A stretch of 14,835 nt of DNA from an uncultured Collinsella sp. (GTDB lineage: Bacteria > Actinomycetota > Coriobacteriia > Coriobacteriales > Coriobacteriaceae). The notes beneath the pieces were generated by a model, which made no database searches, had not been told where the DNA came from, and worked only from the letters and a program-made list of their open reading frames with translations. The position numbers and the translations under genes are program-made. Location: assembly GCA_937926755.1 (NCBI GenBank), contig CALBBA010000215.1, positions 1 to 14,835 of the forward strand, read 5' to 3'. Of the stretch, positions 1-6,892 are shown piece by piece (within the stretch, counting starts at the first letter, position 1; each line of letters starts with the position of its first letter).

Positions 1-35
1 TGAAGGGAGCGCTCCCGCAAACTGCCTCTTGACAA

Positions 36-65
36 CTTATAGGAGCGTCGGTTTTGTTTTTGCAA
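36..65 (-). promoter_or_regulatory. Possible sigma-70-like promoter for a gene beyond the left edge
   Basis: On the minus strand TTGCAA (60-65, 4 of 6 to TTGACA) is separated by 18 bp from TATAAG (36-41, 5 of 6 to TATAAT). It points out of the left edge. A perfect 12-bp palindrome, GGGAGCGCTCCC (5-16), lies about 20 bp downstream of the -10 and could be an operator. No coding sequence is visible between here and the edge, so this is a consensus match only. Confidence 0.3.
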
Positions 66-134
66 TTTTCTGTATGGTCGGAGGTTCGCTATCCAGCCCC
101 GTAAACCGGCATAGTATTGTTAGCGGCAGCCTAA

Positions 135-184
135 CCGCGCGTTTAAGCGCGGGGCCGGTGGGGCATTTTTGCCCCACCGGCCCC
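135..184 (-). terminator. Strong stem-loop after the hydrogenase operon (likely transcript end)
   Basis: A perfect 14-bp inverted repeat GGGGCCGGTGGGGC (151-164) / GCCCCACCGGCCCC (171-184) encloses a six-base spacer whose A165-T170 can also pair. It lies about 32 bp beyond the echF stop. A second 6-bp dyad, CCGCGC (135-140) / GCGCGG (147-152), follows directly on the minus strand and overlaps the first by two bases. Neither is followed by a U-run, so factor-independent termination is not assured. It could instead be a 3'-end stabilising structure. Confidence 0.5.
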
Positions 185-216
185 CATTCCAGCGCTATAC
201 CAGCCCCATTCCAGAG

Positions 217-558
217 CTACTCCGGTTTGGTTTCTACCGTGGGAGTCTTATCCGCTGCGACCGGAGTGCGGGCTGTATCCATAGTCAGGCAATGTTTGGG
301 GCAGCCTTCGATGCACTCGCCGCACACCACGCAGGCATACGGATCGATCGACCACGTTCCGCCCTTGCGATCGACCGCGAGCGCGCCCGCCGGGCAACGG
401 CGCGCGCACATGCCGCAGCAGATACACACGTCCATGTCATTGACGATATGCCCACGCAAGCGTTCGGGCGCCGTCAGCTTCTCCTGCGGATAACAAACCG
501 TAACCGGCTGCTTGACCATAGAACCCAAGGCCGTCTTGGCAAATGTCAGTAAACTCAT
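217..558 (-). CDS. echF: Ech-type hydrogenase ferredoxin-like subunit (EchF/HycF-like), 2x[4Fe-4S]
   Basis: A 113-residue polyferredoxin subunit. It should carry electrons between soluble ferredoxin and the Fe-S cluster of the small subunit on the cytoplasmic side of the membrane-bound hydrogenase. Two classical CxxCxxCxxxCP motifs are visible, CICCGMCARRCP and CVVCGECIEGCP, each able to bind one [4Fe-4S] cluster. The N-terminus (about residues 1-35) resembles the NuoI/HycF/EchF leader, and the last 20 or so residues are a polar Thr/Pro/Lys tail. The length is close to EchF and shorter than HycF. It is the last gene of the operon: its ATG lies 7 nt after the large-subunit stop, with AAAGG/AGG purine runs upstream. 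The family call is firm; Ech rather than Hyc rests on gene order and subunit architecture. Confidence 0.9.
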   Translation of the reverse strand: MSLLTFAKTALGSMVKQPVTVCYPQEKLTAPERLRGHIVNDMDVCICCGMCARRCPAGALAVDRKGGTWSIDPYACVVCGECIEGCPKHCLTMDTARTPVAADKTPTVETKPE

Positions 559-565
559 GCCGCGC

Positions 566-1654
566 CTACCTTTCCGTGCAGCTAATGCAGGGGTCGATGG
601 TCAGGATAATCATGGGCACGTTGGCAAAGAGTACGCCCTGCAGCGCATGCGTCAGACCTGCCAGGTTTTGCGACGTCGGCGTGCGCACGCGAAAACGGTC
701 CAGGTTCTTGGTGCCGTTGCCGCGCACATAGTAATACGCCTCGCCGCGCGGCTGCTCAATCACAACCTCGCCGCGCGCGCCGTCGGCCGGCGTGAGCTTG
801 GTGCGCCCACCGATACCGTCGTGCGGGATCTTGCCCACAAGCTCCTTGATGATGTCCATGGCCTTCGTGACCTCGGCACAACGCACCTGGCAGCGGGCAT
901 AGCAGTCGCCATCGCTAGCAACGATAGGCTCAAACGCGGCCAGATCCGCATAGGCACCGTCGCCAAACATGCGCACGTCGTAGTCCACGCCCGAGGCGCG
1001 GCCGAACGGGCCGACCATCGAAAGCTCCAGCGCATCCTTCTTGCTGATCACGCCCACGCCATGCAGGCGCTCGCCGCAGCTATTGTCGTCCAAAAACGTA
1101 TGCACCAGGGCCTCGTAGTCGGGACGCATGGCATCGAGCGTCTGGACAATACCCGCCAGCTCGGAGTCCTCGATGTCGTGCTTAAGGCCGCCGATCTCGT
1201 TGATCGAAAGGATCACGCGGCCGCCGCAGGTGCTCTCGAAGATCTTGAGAATCTGCTCGCGCAGGGTCCACGAACGATAGAACAGCGCCTCGAAGCCAAA
1301 GGCATCGGCGAGCAGGCCCAGCCACAGCAGGTGCGAGTGAATGCGCGAAAGCTCATGCAAAATGGTGCGGATATACTGCACGCGGCCGGGCACCTCGATG
1401 TCGAGCATGCGCTCGCAGGCGCTGGCATAGCCGCAGCTGTGGCCCACGGCGCAGATGCCGCAGATGCGCTCGGCGATGTAACCAAACTGGTGCATGTCAC
1501 GCTTTTCGGTGAGCTTCTCGAGTCCGCGGTGCACAAAGCCGATCTGCGGAATTGCCTCGATGACGCGGTCGTCCTCGATCACCAGGTCCAGATGAAGCGG
1601 CTCGGGCAGCACCGGGTGTTGCGGGCCAAACGGAATAACGGAGCGATGTGCCAT
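566..1654 (-). CDS. echE: Energy-converting [NiFe] hydrogenase large (catalytic) subunit, EchE/HycE-like
   Basis: A 362-residue catalytic subunit homologous to NuoD and the C-terminal half of HycE. It reduces protons or oxidises H2 at a Ni-Fe centre. Both nickel-binding motifs are intact: RICGICAVGH near the N-terminus (C65, C68, H72) and DPCISCTER as the last nine residues (C356, C359). The four cysteines separate it from the complex I subunit NuoD, which lacks them. The N-terminal FGPQHPVLPEP segment is typical of the NuoD/HycE family. The protein stops immediately after the second motif, so the C-terminal peptide normally removed by a maturation protease is absent. The ATG is preceded by AAGGAGG (1665-1671) 10 nt upstream, and the EchD-like stop is 5 nt away. 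No hyp maturation genes are in the window. Confidence 0.95.
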   Translation of the reverse strand: MAHRSVIPFGPQHPVLPEPLHLDLVIEDDRVIEAIPQIGFVHRGLEKLTEKRDMHQFGYIAERICGICAVGHSCGYASACERMLDIEVPGRVQYIRTILHELSRIHSHLLWLGLLADAFGFEALFYRSWTLREQILKIFESTCGGRVILSINEIGGLKHDIEDSELAGIVQTLDAMRPDYEALVHTFLDDNSCGERLHGVGVISKKDALELSMVGPFGRASGVDYDVRMFGDGAYADLAAFEPIVASDGDCYARCQVRCAEVTKAMDIIKELVGKIPHDGIGGRTKLTPADGARGEVVIEQPRGEAYYYVRGNGTKNLDRFRVRTPTSQNLAGLTHALQGVLFANVPMIILTIDPCISCTER

Positions 1655-1659
1655 GGACC

Positions 1660-2370
1660 TTACGCCTCCTTTTTCTGCTTGTCGCGGGCGGCCTTGGCGG
1701 CAAGCGCCGCGCGGACCTTGGCCGCTTTCTCGGGATCCATGGCGGCGAGCTTTGCTTCCAGCTCGGCAGCCTTGAGCGCGGCCTTGGCGGCAGCCTCGTC
1801 ATGCTGGGCATCGGAGCCGGCAGCCGCAGCGGGCTGAGCGGCGGCGCCTGCGGCATCGCCGGCGCTCGCAGCGCCCTCCCCTGCAGCAGCCGCGGCAGCC
1901 TTCTCGGCCGCGGCCTTGCGCGCCTTGGCCTCGGCGGCGGCGCGGACCTTCATGGCCTTCTCGCGCGCGGCTTTCACCTCGGGCGTGATGACGCTCATGG
2001 GCTCGGCAGTCGAGACCTGGTAGAAAAAGCCCTTAAAGTCAATCTGCATGTCGGTGATGGCAAGACCAAATAGGTCGTGGGCCTCATTTTCAAACGGGAA
2101 TACCGCCGGATAATACGAGCTGATGGACGGAATCTCCTGGTACTGGTCGATACCCTCGACTACCAGGTTCTCGATCGCATAGCTACCGTCCTGCGCAATA
2201 TGCTCCTGAGCAGCACGAACGTTGATAAACGTATAGACCAAGCGATACGAGCCATCGTCGACGTTGCGCTCGGCGTGCATCTGCACAAAGCGCGCGCCGA
2301 CGCCCTTGAGCGCCTGGACATGCGCCAGGAGCTCATCGATCCCGACGGTGGTATAGATTGCCTTTTGCAT
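1660..2370 (-). CDS. echD: Hydrogenase NuoC-like 30-kDa subunit (EchD-like) with a long Ala/Lys-rich tail
   Basis: A 236-residue protein. Residues 1 to about 125 match the complex I 30-kDa/NuoC fold, including the diagnostic segment VFPFENEAHDLFG (about 90-103). In this complex the domain docks the large subunit to the membrane arm and carries no cofactor. Residues about 130-236 form a low-complexity, charged Ala/Lys/Glu tail (for example KARKAAAEKAAAAAA), probably helical or coiled-coil. It roughly doubles the protein relative to the domain alone. The start codon overlaps the preceding stop as TAATG (shared base 2370), with AAGGAGG (2378-2384) 7 nt upstream, implying translational coupling. 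The domain call is firm; the function of the tail is unknown. Confidence 0.87.
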   Translation of the reverse strand: MQKAIYTTVGIDELLAHVQALKGVGARFVQMHAERNVDDGSYRLVYTFINVRAAQEHIAQDGSYAIENLVVEGIDQYQEIPSISSYYPAVFPFENEAHDLFGLAITDMQIDFKGFFYQVSTAEPMSVITPEVKAAREKAMKVRAAAEAKARKAAAEKAAAAAAGEGAASAGDAAGAAAQPAAAAGSDAQHDEAAAKAALKAAELEAKLAAMDPEKAAKVRAALAAKAARDKQKKEA

Positions 2371-2972
2371 TACTCGGCCTCCTTTGCAGCGGCGGGCGTC
2401 CCAGCAGGTGCGTCGCCAGCGACGGGCGCGGCGGGCTTCCCGGCAGGCGCGTCGCCGGCCCCCGCAGCCACAAACCCGTCCTCGCCCAGCTCAACGCCAC
2501 CGTCCCAGGTAGCAGCGCCGCCCACGGTAAGTGGGTCGCCGCCGGCGCGCATCACGGCCTCCTTCTGGTCCAGGATGCCGCATGCCTCCACGATGGCATC
2601 GATCACGGTCTCGGGGCGAATGGCGCACCCGGGCGCGTACACGTCCACGGGAATCGCGCGGTCCACGCCGCCGATCACGTTATACGCATCGCGGAACACG
2701 CCGCCCGAGCACGCGCAGATACCGCACGCCACCACGCACTTGGGCTCGAGCATCTGGTTGTAGATCTGACGCACGACGGGCAGGTTCTGGGCATTGACCG
2801 AACCCGTCACCAAAAAGATATCCGCATGCTTGGGGTTGCCGGTGTTGACCACGCCAAAGCGCTCCGCATCGAACAGTGGCGTGAGCGAGGCCAGCACCTC
2901 GATATCGCATCCGTTGCAGCTCGAGCCGTCGTAATGAATAACCCACGGCGAGCGCGACATTTTATGATCCAT
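2370..2972 (-). CDS. echC: Hydrogenase small Fe-S subunit (EchC/HycG/NuoB-like)
   Basis: A 200-residue homolog of NuoB, HycG and EchC, which carries the [4Fe-4S] cluster next to the Ni-Fe site. Likely ligands are C19 and C22 (SSCNGCDIE), C86 (GICACSGG) and C116 (YAPGCAIRPE). The last motif has CAIRPE where CPPRPE is usual. The conserved domain ends near residue 140. A roughly 60-residue Gly/Ala/Pro-rich extension follows, containing a 13-residue tandem duplication (AGDAPAGKPAAPV then AGDAPAGTPAAAK), visible in DNA as a 39-bp repeat from about 2392. The ATG at 2972 has AGGAGG (2981-2986) 8 nt upstream, and the stop of the preceding fusion gene (2985-2987) lies within that RBS. The family call is firm; the extension is unusual. 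Confidence 0.92.
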   Translation of the reverse strand: MDHKMSRSPWVIHYDGSSCNGCDIEVLASLTPLFDAERFGVVNTGNPKHADIFLVTGSVNAQNLPVVRQIYNQMLEPKCVVACGICACSGGVFRDAYNVIGGVDRAIPVDVYAPGCAIRPETVIDAIVEACGILDQKEAVMRAGGDPLTVGGAATWDGGVELGEDGFVAAGAGDAPAGKPAAPVAGDAPAGTPAAAKEAE

Positions 2973-2984
2973 GGATGCCGCCTC

Positions 2985-5867
2985 CTAAATAAACACGTCG
3001 ACGAGGATGGGCATAAGGTTGAGCAGGCCAAACACCAGCGCCACGCCCCAGCCGAGCTTAAAGCAGCTGCGCCAGGTGCTACGGGCGAAGGTGTTATCGA
3101 TCAGCACCTCGACAAAGTACGTCGCGGCCATCACGACCAGGGCGACCACCCAGCTCACCGGGTTGTCCCAAACAAAGAACATGCCCACCCACATCAAAAA
3201 CAGCACGGTCTCGCACCAGTGCATAAGGGTCATCTTGGCCAGCGTGCCGCCGCTCATCTCGGTGGCGACGCCCTGGACGATCTCCTGATGCGCGTGATGC
3301 GAATACGAAAGATCGAACGGCGACTTGCGCAGCTTGATGGTAAGCACCGCGAGCAGTGCGAGGAAAATGGGCGCGCTGTACACGATGATGGGGGCCGACT
3401 GCCCCGTCACGGCGATGGAATCGAAGCTATCGGTGGCAAGGTACAGGCCCACGCTCATCAGCAGAACAGCGGGCTCGTAACTCATGACCTGCAGCAGCTC
3501 GCGGTCGGCGCCGACCTGAGCAAACGGGCTTTGCGTCGAGGCGGACGCCAGCACCACAAAGATCGCGGCGAGCGTCACCATAAAAGCGCACAGCAGCGTG
3601 TTGGAGCCCGACACAAAGATGCCGCCGCCCACGACGGTAAAGATGAGCGCGCACGCCATATAGGTATCGTCCATGGTGTTTACGCTGGCAGGGGCCTTGC
3701 GCAGGAGCTTGGCCACATCGTAGAAGGGCTGCAGCAGGCGCGGGCCCACGCGGCCCTGCATGCGGGCGGACAGCTTGCGATCGATGCCGTCGATCAGACC
3801 GCCCAGAAGCGGCGCAATCAGGACAAACGCCACGGTGCCTATAAAGATGCCCACGACGCCCGAGCCTTCGAAATACTTGCCGCGCAACACCGAGGGCGCG
3901 CTCATGGCAAGTCGCTCGGGTCCAATCCACGCGCAACACAGCAGCGCAAACAAGATAATGCTGCAGCACACGACGCTACCCGCGGGGCCAATACGCTTCT
4001 CGCCAAGGGCGTCCTCCGAGTACCAATTGCGCTTTTCGGCCTTCACCTCGTGTCCCATCGAGCCGCGGAAATGGCGATATTTGTCGGTTCCCACGCCCGA
4101 AAGGTACACGTTGACGTGCGGCTTATTGCTCACGCGGAACGACGTCAGCAGCACCACGGCGATAAACGCCACGATAACCACCATCAGATACATGGCGTCC
4201 TTGCCAATAACGTACGGCACGCGGCCAAACACCATGGCGAGGTAAGGCGACACCAGGCCGCTCGAGATAACCGGGAACGCCACGCAGCACAGAATCAGCA
4301 GCGCGGCGATGGTGTTGAGCGCCATCCATTCGGTCTTATGGACATTGACCTCAACGTTTTGAGCCGTGGGGTCGACGCCCGAAAGCTTGGCAAGCCACTT
4401 GCCCCAGAAGTAAAACGTCGCGGCCGAGCCAAAGGCAAGCACCATGATCATGAGCACGTTGCCGGTCTGCGCAAACGCCACCAGGGCGCCCCACTTGGAC
4501 ACGAGCATGCCAAACGGCGCCACGAACATGCCCATGATGCCCAGCATCATCAGGCGTGTCAGGTGCGGCATGCGGCTGAACATACCGTCCATGTCCTCGA
4601 TATTGCGGCTGCCGATATGATGCTCGGCCGTGCCCACGCACAGGAACAGCAGCGACTTTGCCACCGTATGGAACAGGATCAGGAAGATGGCGGCCCACAC
4701 GGCCTCGGGCGCGCCGACGCCCAGGCAGGCGCTGATAAGGCCCAGGTTGGAGATGGTGGAGTACGCGAGCACGCGTTTGGCGTTGCTCTGCGAGATGGCC
4801 ATGAGGGCAGCGAGCAAAAACGTGATGGCACCCACACTCGTGACCATAAAGCCAGTCACGGGATAGATGGCATAGAGCGGGCTCAGCTTGACCATCAGGA
4901 ACACGCCGGCTTTGACCATGGTAGAAGAATGCAGCAGGGCGCTCGTGGGAGTGGGGGCAACCATAGCACCGAGCAGCCAGGTATGGAACGGCATCTGCGC
5001 GGCCTTGGTAAGGGCGGCGAGCGACAGCAGAATGACCGGCATCACCAGCAGCGCCGACCGCGTGGTGCCAGCGCCGGAAAGCTCGATCATGCCCGAGATG
5101 GTCAGCGGCATGCCGTTAACGTGCAGGTACATGAGGCCGGCCAAAAACGCGATGCCGCCCAGCATGTTGAGGATGATCTGGGTGAAGGCGTTTTTAATGG
5201 CCTCGGGCGTGCGCGTGTAGCCAATCATGAGGAACGAGCACACGGTGGTGATTTCCCAGCCGCAGAACAGCCACTCAAGGTTGTCGCTCGTCACGATGAC
5301 GAACATGGCCGAGAGGAACAGGAACATGAGCGCCAGGAACTGCGGGCGACGGTCGGGCGCGGTCTGCCCGCGCAGCGCGGCCTCGTGCTCGTCGTGCGCT
5401 TGGAAGTCCTTCATGTAGCCCAGGGCATACACGCAGATAAGGCTGCCGACGATGCCGACGGCAAGGACCATGATCACGCTCATGTAGTCCAGGTAGAGCG
5501 GCGTCGCCGTGACGGCTTCGGCCGCGGGCAGCGTCATGGCTGCAAAGGCGAGCGAGCCCACCAGCTGGACTATGCCGAGCACCGTGGTGAGCGCGTTCCT
5601 ATATTTGTACGCGTTGTACAGTATGACGGCGCACAGGATGACATCGATGGCGGAGCTGATGATCGAGAGCACATGCGAGGTGCCGGGGGCAACCTCAAAG
5701 CTCTGCGGACCCGTGCCAAAAAACATGACGGCGACTACAACTGTCACCGCCATAATAATGCCGGAACCTATGAGCCCCACCGCATCGCGGGCGCGGTCAC
5801 CGCGCGCGAGCAGCATGCCCAGCGCCGGTACCAGCGGAAACAGGGTAAGGAAATACAGTAGCGTCAT
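2985..5867 (-). CDS. Fused hydrogenase membrane subunit: antiporter-like EchA (NuoL family) + EchB (NuoH family)
   Basis: A 960-residue polytopic membrane protein. Residues 1 to about 640 are an Mrp/NuoL-type proton-translocating module. Its key charged residues are visible: the glutamate in LFCGWEITTVCSFLMIG (about 200) and lysines in LTKAAQMPFHTWL and HSSTMVKAGVFL. After a short linker, residues about 665-960 are a complete NuoH/HycD/EchB module with GRVGPRLLQPFYD (about 707-720) and PFDLSYSHHAHQEIVQG (about 855). The two parts add up to the usual lengths of separate EchA and EchB, so this is a full in-frame fusion. It anchors the hydrogenase and should couple its redox chemistry to H+ or Na+ movement. 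The ATG at 5867 has GGGGAG (5875-5880) 7 nt upstream. It is the first gene of the operon. Confidence 0.93.
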   Translation of the reverse strand: MTLLYFLTLFPLVPALGMLLARGDRARDAVGLIGSGIIMAVTVVVAVMFFGTGPQSFEVAPGTSHVLSIISSAIDVILCAVILYNAYKYRNALTTVLGIVQLVGSLAFAAMTLPAAEAVTATPLYLDYMSVIMVLAVGIVGSLICVYALGYMKDFQAHDEHEAALRGQTAPDRRPQFLALMFLFLSAMFVIVTSDNLEWLFCGWEITTVCSFLMIGYTRTPEAIKNAFTQIILNMLGGIAFLAGLMYLHVNGMPLTISGMIELSGAGTTRSALLVMPVILLSLAALTKAAQMPFHTWLLGAMVAPTPTSALLHSSTMVKAGVFLMVKLSPLYAIYPVTGFMVTSVGAITFLLAALMAISQSNAKRVLAYSTISNLGLISACLGVGAPEAVWAAIFLILFHTVAKSLLFLCVGTAEHHIGSRNIEDMDGMFSRMPHLTRLMMLGIMGMFVAPFGMLVSKWGALVAFAQTGNVLMIMVLAFGSAATFYFWGKWLAKLSGVDPTAQNVEVNVHKTEWMALNTIAALLILCCVAFPVISSGLVSPYLAMVFGRVPYVIGKDAMYLMVVIVAFIAVVLLTSFRVSNKPHVNVYLSGVGTDKYRHFRGSMGHEVKAEKRNWYSEDALGEKRIGPAGSVVCCSIILFALLCCAWIGPERLAMSAPSVLRGKYFEGSGVVGIFIGTVAFVLIAPLLGGLIDGIDRKLSARMQGRVGPRLLQPFYDVAKLLRKAPASVNTMDDTYMACALIFTVVGGGIFVSGSNTLLCAFMVTLAAIFVVLASASTQSPFAQVGADRELLQVMSYEPAVLLMSVGLYLATDSFDSIAVTGQSAPIIVYSAPIFLALLAVLTIKLRKSPFDLSYSHHAHQEIVQGVATEMSGGTLAKMTLMHWCETVLFLMWVGMFFVWDNPVSWVVALVVMAATYFVEVLIDNTFARSTWRSCFKLGWGVALVFGLLNLMPILVDVFI

Positions 5868-6000
5868 ACCATCACTCCCCCATGCAAAAACGCTGCAATT
5901 GTTTAACGTTATAGCTCAATTGAGGAGCAGCGGCGGCAGGTTTTCGGTCAACTGGGGAGTTTTAGGCGTACGGGGCAAGGGCACGTCCGCTTTGGAGCAG
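5868..6000 (-). promoter_or_regulatory. Probable promoter/operator region of the hydrogenase operon
   Basis: This 130-bp gap lies between the terminator of the helix-turn-helix gene and the first hydrogenase gene, so it must hold the operon promoter if the operon has its own. On the minus strand a TATAAC (-10-like, 5908-5913) is visible, but there is no convincing -35 at normal spacing. Perfect palindromes cluster here: CTCAATTGAG (5915-5924), TAACGTTA (5904-5911) and two CAATTG sites (5896-5901, 5918-5923). They could be regulator sites. The exact promoter is not resolved. Confidence 0.4.
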
Positions 6001-6012
6001 AGGGGCGGCAAG

Positions 6013-6034
6013 AAAAATGCGCCCCTGTGGGCGC
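6013..6034 (-). terminator. Intrinsic terminator of the helix-turn-helix gene
   Basis: On the minus strand GCGCCC-ACAG-GGGCGC (6034-6019) is followed by A and a five-T run (6017-6013). It starts 14 bp beyond the stop codon at 6048. It separates this gene's transcript from the hydrogenase operon downstream. Confidence 0.7.
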
Positions 6035-6047
6035 ACCATCCCGTTCG

Positions 6048-6443
6048 CTATTCCGCCTTTTTAACGCGCGGCTTGCGGCCGCGCGGCTTATCGATCAGCG
6101 CGTCGGCGCCGCCATCGCGATACTGACGGCACCAAGCCTTGACCGAAGACTCGCTGGGAATCTTGTGCTTGATCATGGCCTCGCGAACCGTCAGGCCGTT
6201 TTCCAAACGGTCCTTAACCACGGCGAGCTTTACGTCGTACGAATAGGTGTGATGACGAGCGCCCGCGTTGAGCACGGCGTCGGCACCGCCCACGGCATAT
6301 GCGCGGGCCCACTGACGAGCCGTGGCCTGGGGAATGCCAAGCTTTGCGGCGAGGGCGCGATGACCGACCCCCTCTTGGAGGATCTCGACGGCGCGCTGCC
6401 TAACCTCGGGCGCATGCGTACGAGTCCTAGTTGCTTCCGACAT
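6048..6443 (-). CDS. Stand-alone double helix-turn-helix protein, IS150/IS3 OrfA-like
   Basis: A 131-residue basic protein with two tandem helix-turn-helix units, about residues 12-50 (GHRALAAKLGIPQATARQWARAY) and 70-110 (TVREAMIKHKIPSESSVKAW). Each is followed by a GGADA[VL]L segment, and the protein ends in a Lys/Arg-rich tail. This layout is that of IS150-type OrfA, the DNA-binding part of IS3-family transposases. No OrfB integrase (DDE) reading frame follows; a terminator comes 14 bp after the stop. It may be an insertion-sequence remnant or a domesticated DNA-binding regulator. ATG at 6443 is preferred, with AAGAAG about 9 nt upstream; an in-frame GTG at 6452 would add three residues. 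It lies upstream of the hydrogenase operon, but regulation of that operon is only a guess. Confidence 0.75.
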   Translation of the reverse strand: MSEATRTRTHAPEVRQRAVEILQEGVGHRALAAKLGIPQATARQWARAYAVGGADAVLNAGARHHTYSYDVKLAVVKDRLENGLTVREAMIKHKIPSESSVKAWCRQYRDGGADALIDKPRGRKPRVKKAE

Positions 6444-6496
6444 ACCTGCCACTTCTTAGCCTTAACCGTTAATCTGCTTTCTTACGTGCAAGTTAG

Positions 6497-6528
6497 ATAG
6501 TAGCATTTTACTGTTTGCTCAAAGCAGT
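6497..6528 (-). promoter_or_regulatory. Candidate extended -10 promoter and dyad for the helix-turn-helix gene
   Basis: On the minus strand TGCTACTAT (6505-6497) matches an extended -10 (TGn + 4 of 6), about 54 bp upstream of the ATG at 6443. An imperfect inverted repeat, ACTGTTT / AAAGCAGT (6510-6528), lies around the -20 to -35 zone and could be an operator, possibly for the encoded DNA-binding protein itself. There is no clear -35 hexamer. Confidence 0.3.
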
Positions 6529-6529
6529 T

Positions 6530-6775
6530 AATTAAAATAGACGCGGCATTATCTGGGCATTTGGCACCAAATTACGACATATCTTTATCGATTATTTACG
6601 CTGGTAGCTGACTCACAGCTAATCGTCATTCGCTTGTCAACAAAATTGGCATCTCTTTATGTCCTTTGGTATAGAGGATATAGTTATTAACCCCTCCCCC
6701 AATAATTTTGAGTGATCTGCAAGGTAGTAGACGCCCTCACTCCTCATGATTACCGCTCATTGCCATCCACCGGAG
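6530..6775. other. AT-rich intergenic spacer without a recognised gene
   Basis: This stretch is clearly richer in A/T than the coding DNA around it. No reading frame, tRNA or insertion-sequence end is supported. It contains a perfect dyad TAGCTG-ACTCA-CAGCTA (6605-6621). It also has a plus-strand promoter-like pair, TTGGCA (6646-6651) and TATAGA (6670-6675) with an 18-bp spacer, which has no obvious gene downstream. It may be the scar of the element that brought the OrfA-like gene. Confidence 0.5.
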
Positions 6776-6776
6776 C

Positions 6777-6817
6777 AAAACAAAAAGGGCGGGACCTGCT
6801 GCGCTTGCAGGCCCCGC
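6777..6817 (-). terminator. Intrinsic terminator of the OYE-like reductase gene
   Basis: On the minus strand an 11-bp stem GCGGGGCCTGC / GCAGGTCCCGC (one G-U pair) with a 7-nt loop spans 6817-6789. It is followed by CC and TTTTTGTTTT (6786-6777). It lies about 75 bp past the stop codon at 6893. Hairpin plus T-tract are textbook for factor-independent termination. Confidence 0.9.
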
Positions 6818-6892
6818 ACCGGTTGACACCCGACGGGACACAGCCGGGCGAGACGAATCCGTGCTACCGCCCCGCCTGGCCGCGATGCTCAA

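Noticed and set aside
512..1837. A 441-codon plus-strand frame opposite the hydrogenase large subunit
   Set aside because: The minus strand carries the nickel-binding motifs. This frame is Ala/Arg/His-rich noise.
2358..5861. A 1167-codon plus-strand open frame opposite the hydrogenase membrane subunit
   Set aside because: Its translation is His/Arg/Gln-rich with no recognisable domain, while the opposite strand encodes a well-conserved membrane protein. Long antisense frames are expected at this GC content.
566..5867. Respiratory complex I (nuo) operon
   Set aside because: The large subunit keeps all four nickel cysteines and the order is echABCDEF-like. The NADH-module and several membrane subunits of complex I are absent.
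6048..6560. A complete, active insertion sequence
   Set aside because: There is no OrfB integrase, no programmed frameshift region and no terminal inverted repeats, and a terminator closes the gene at once.
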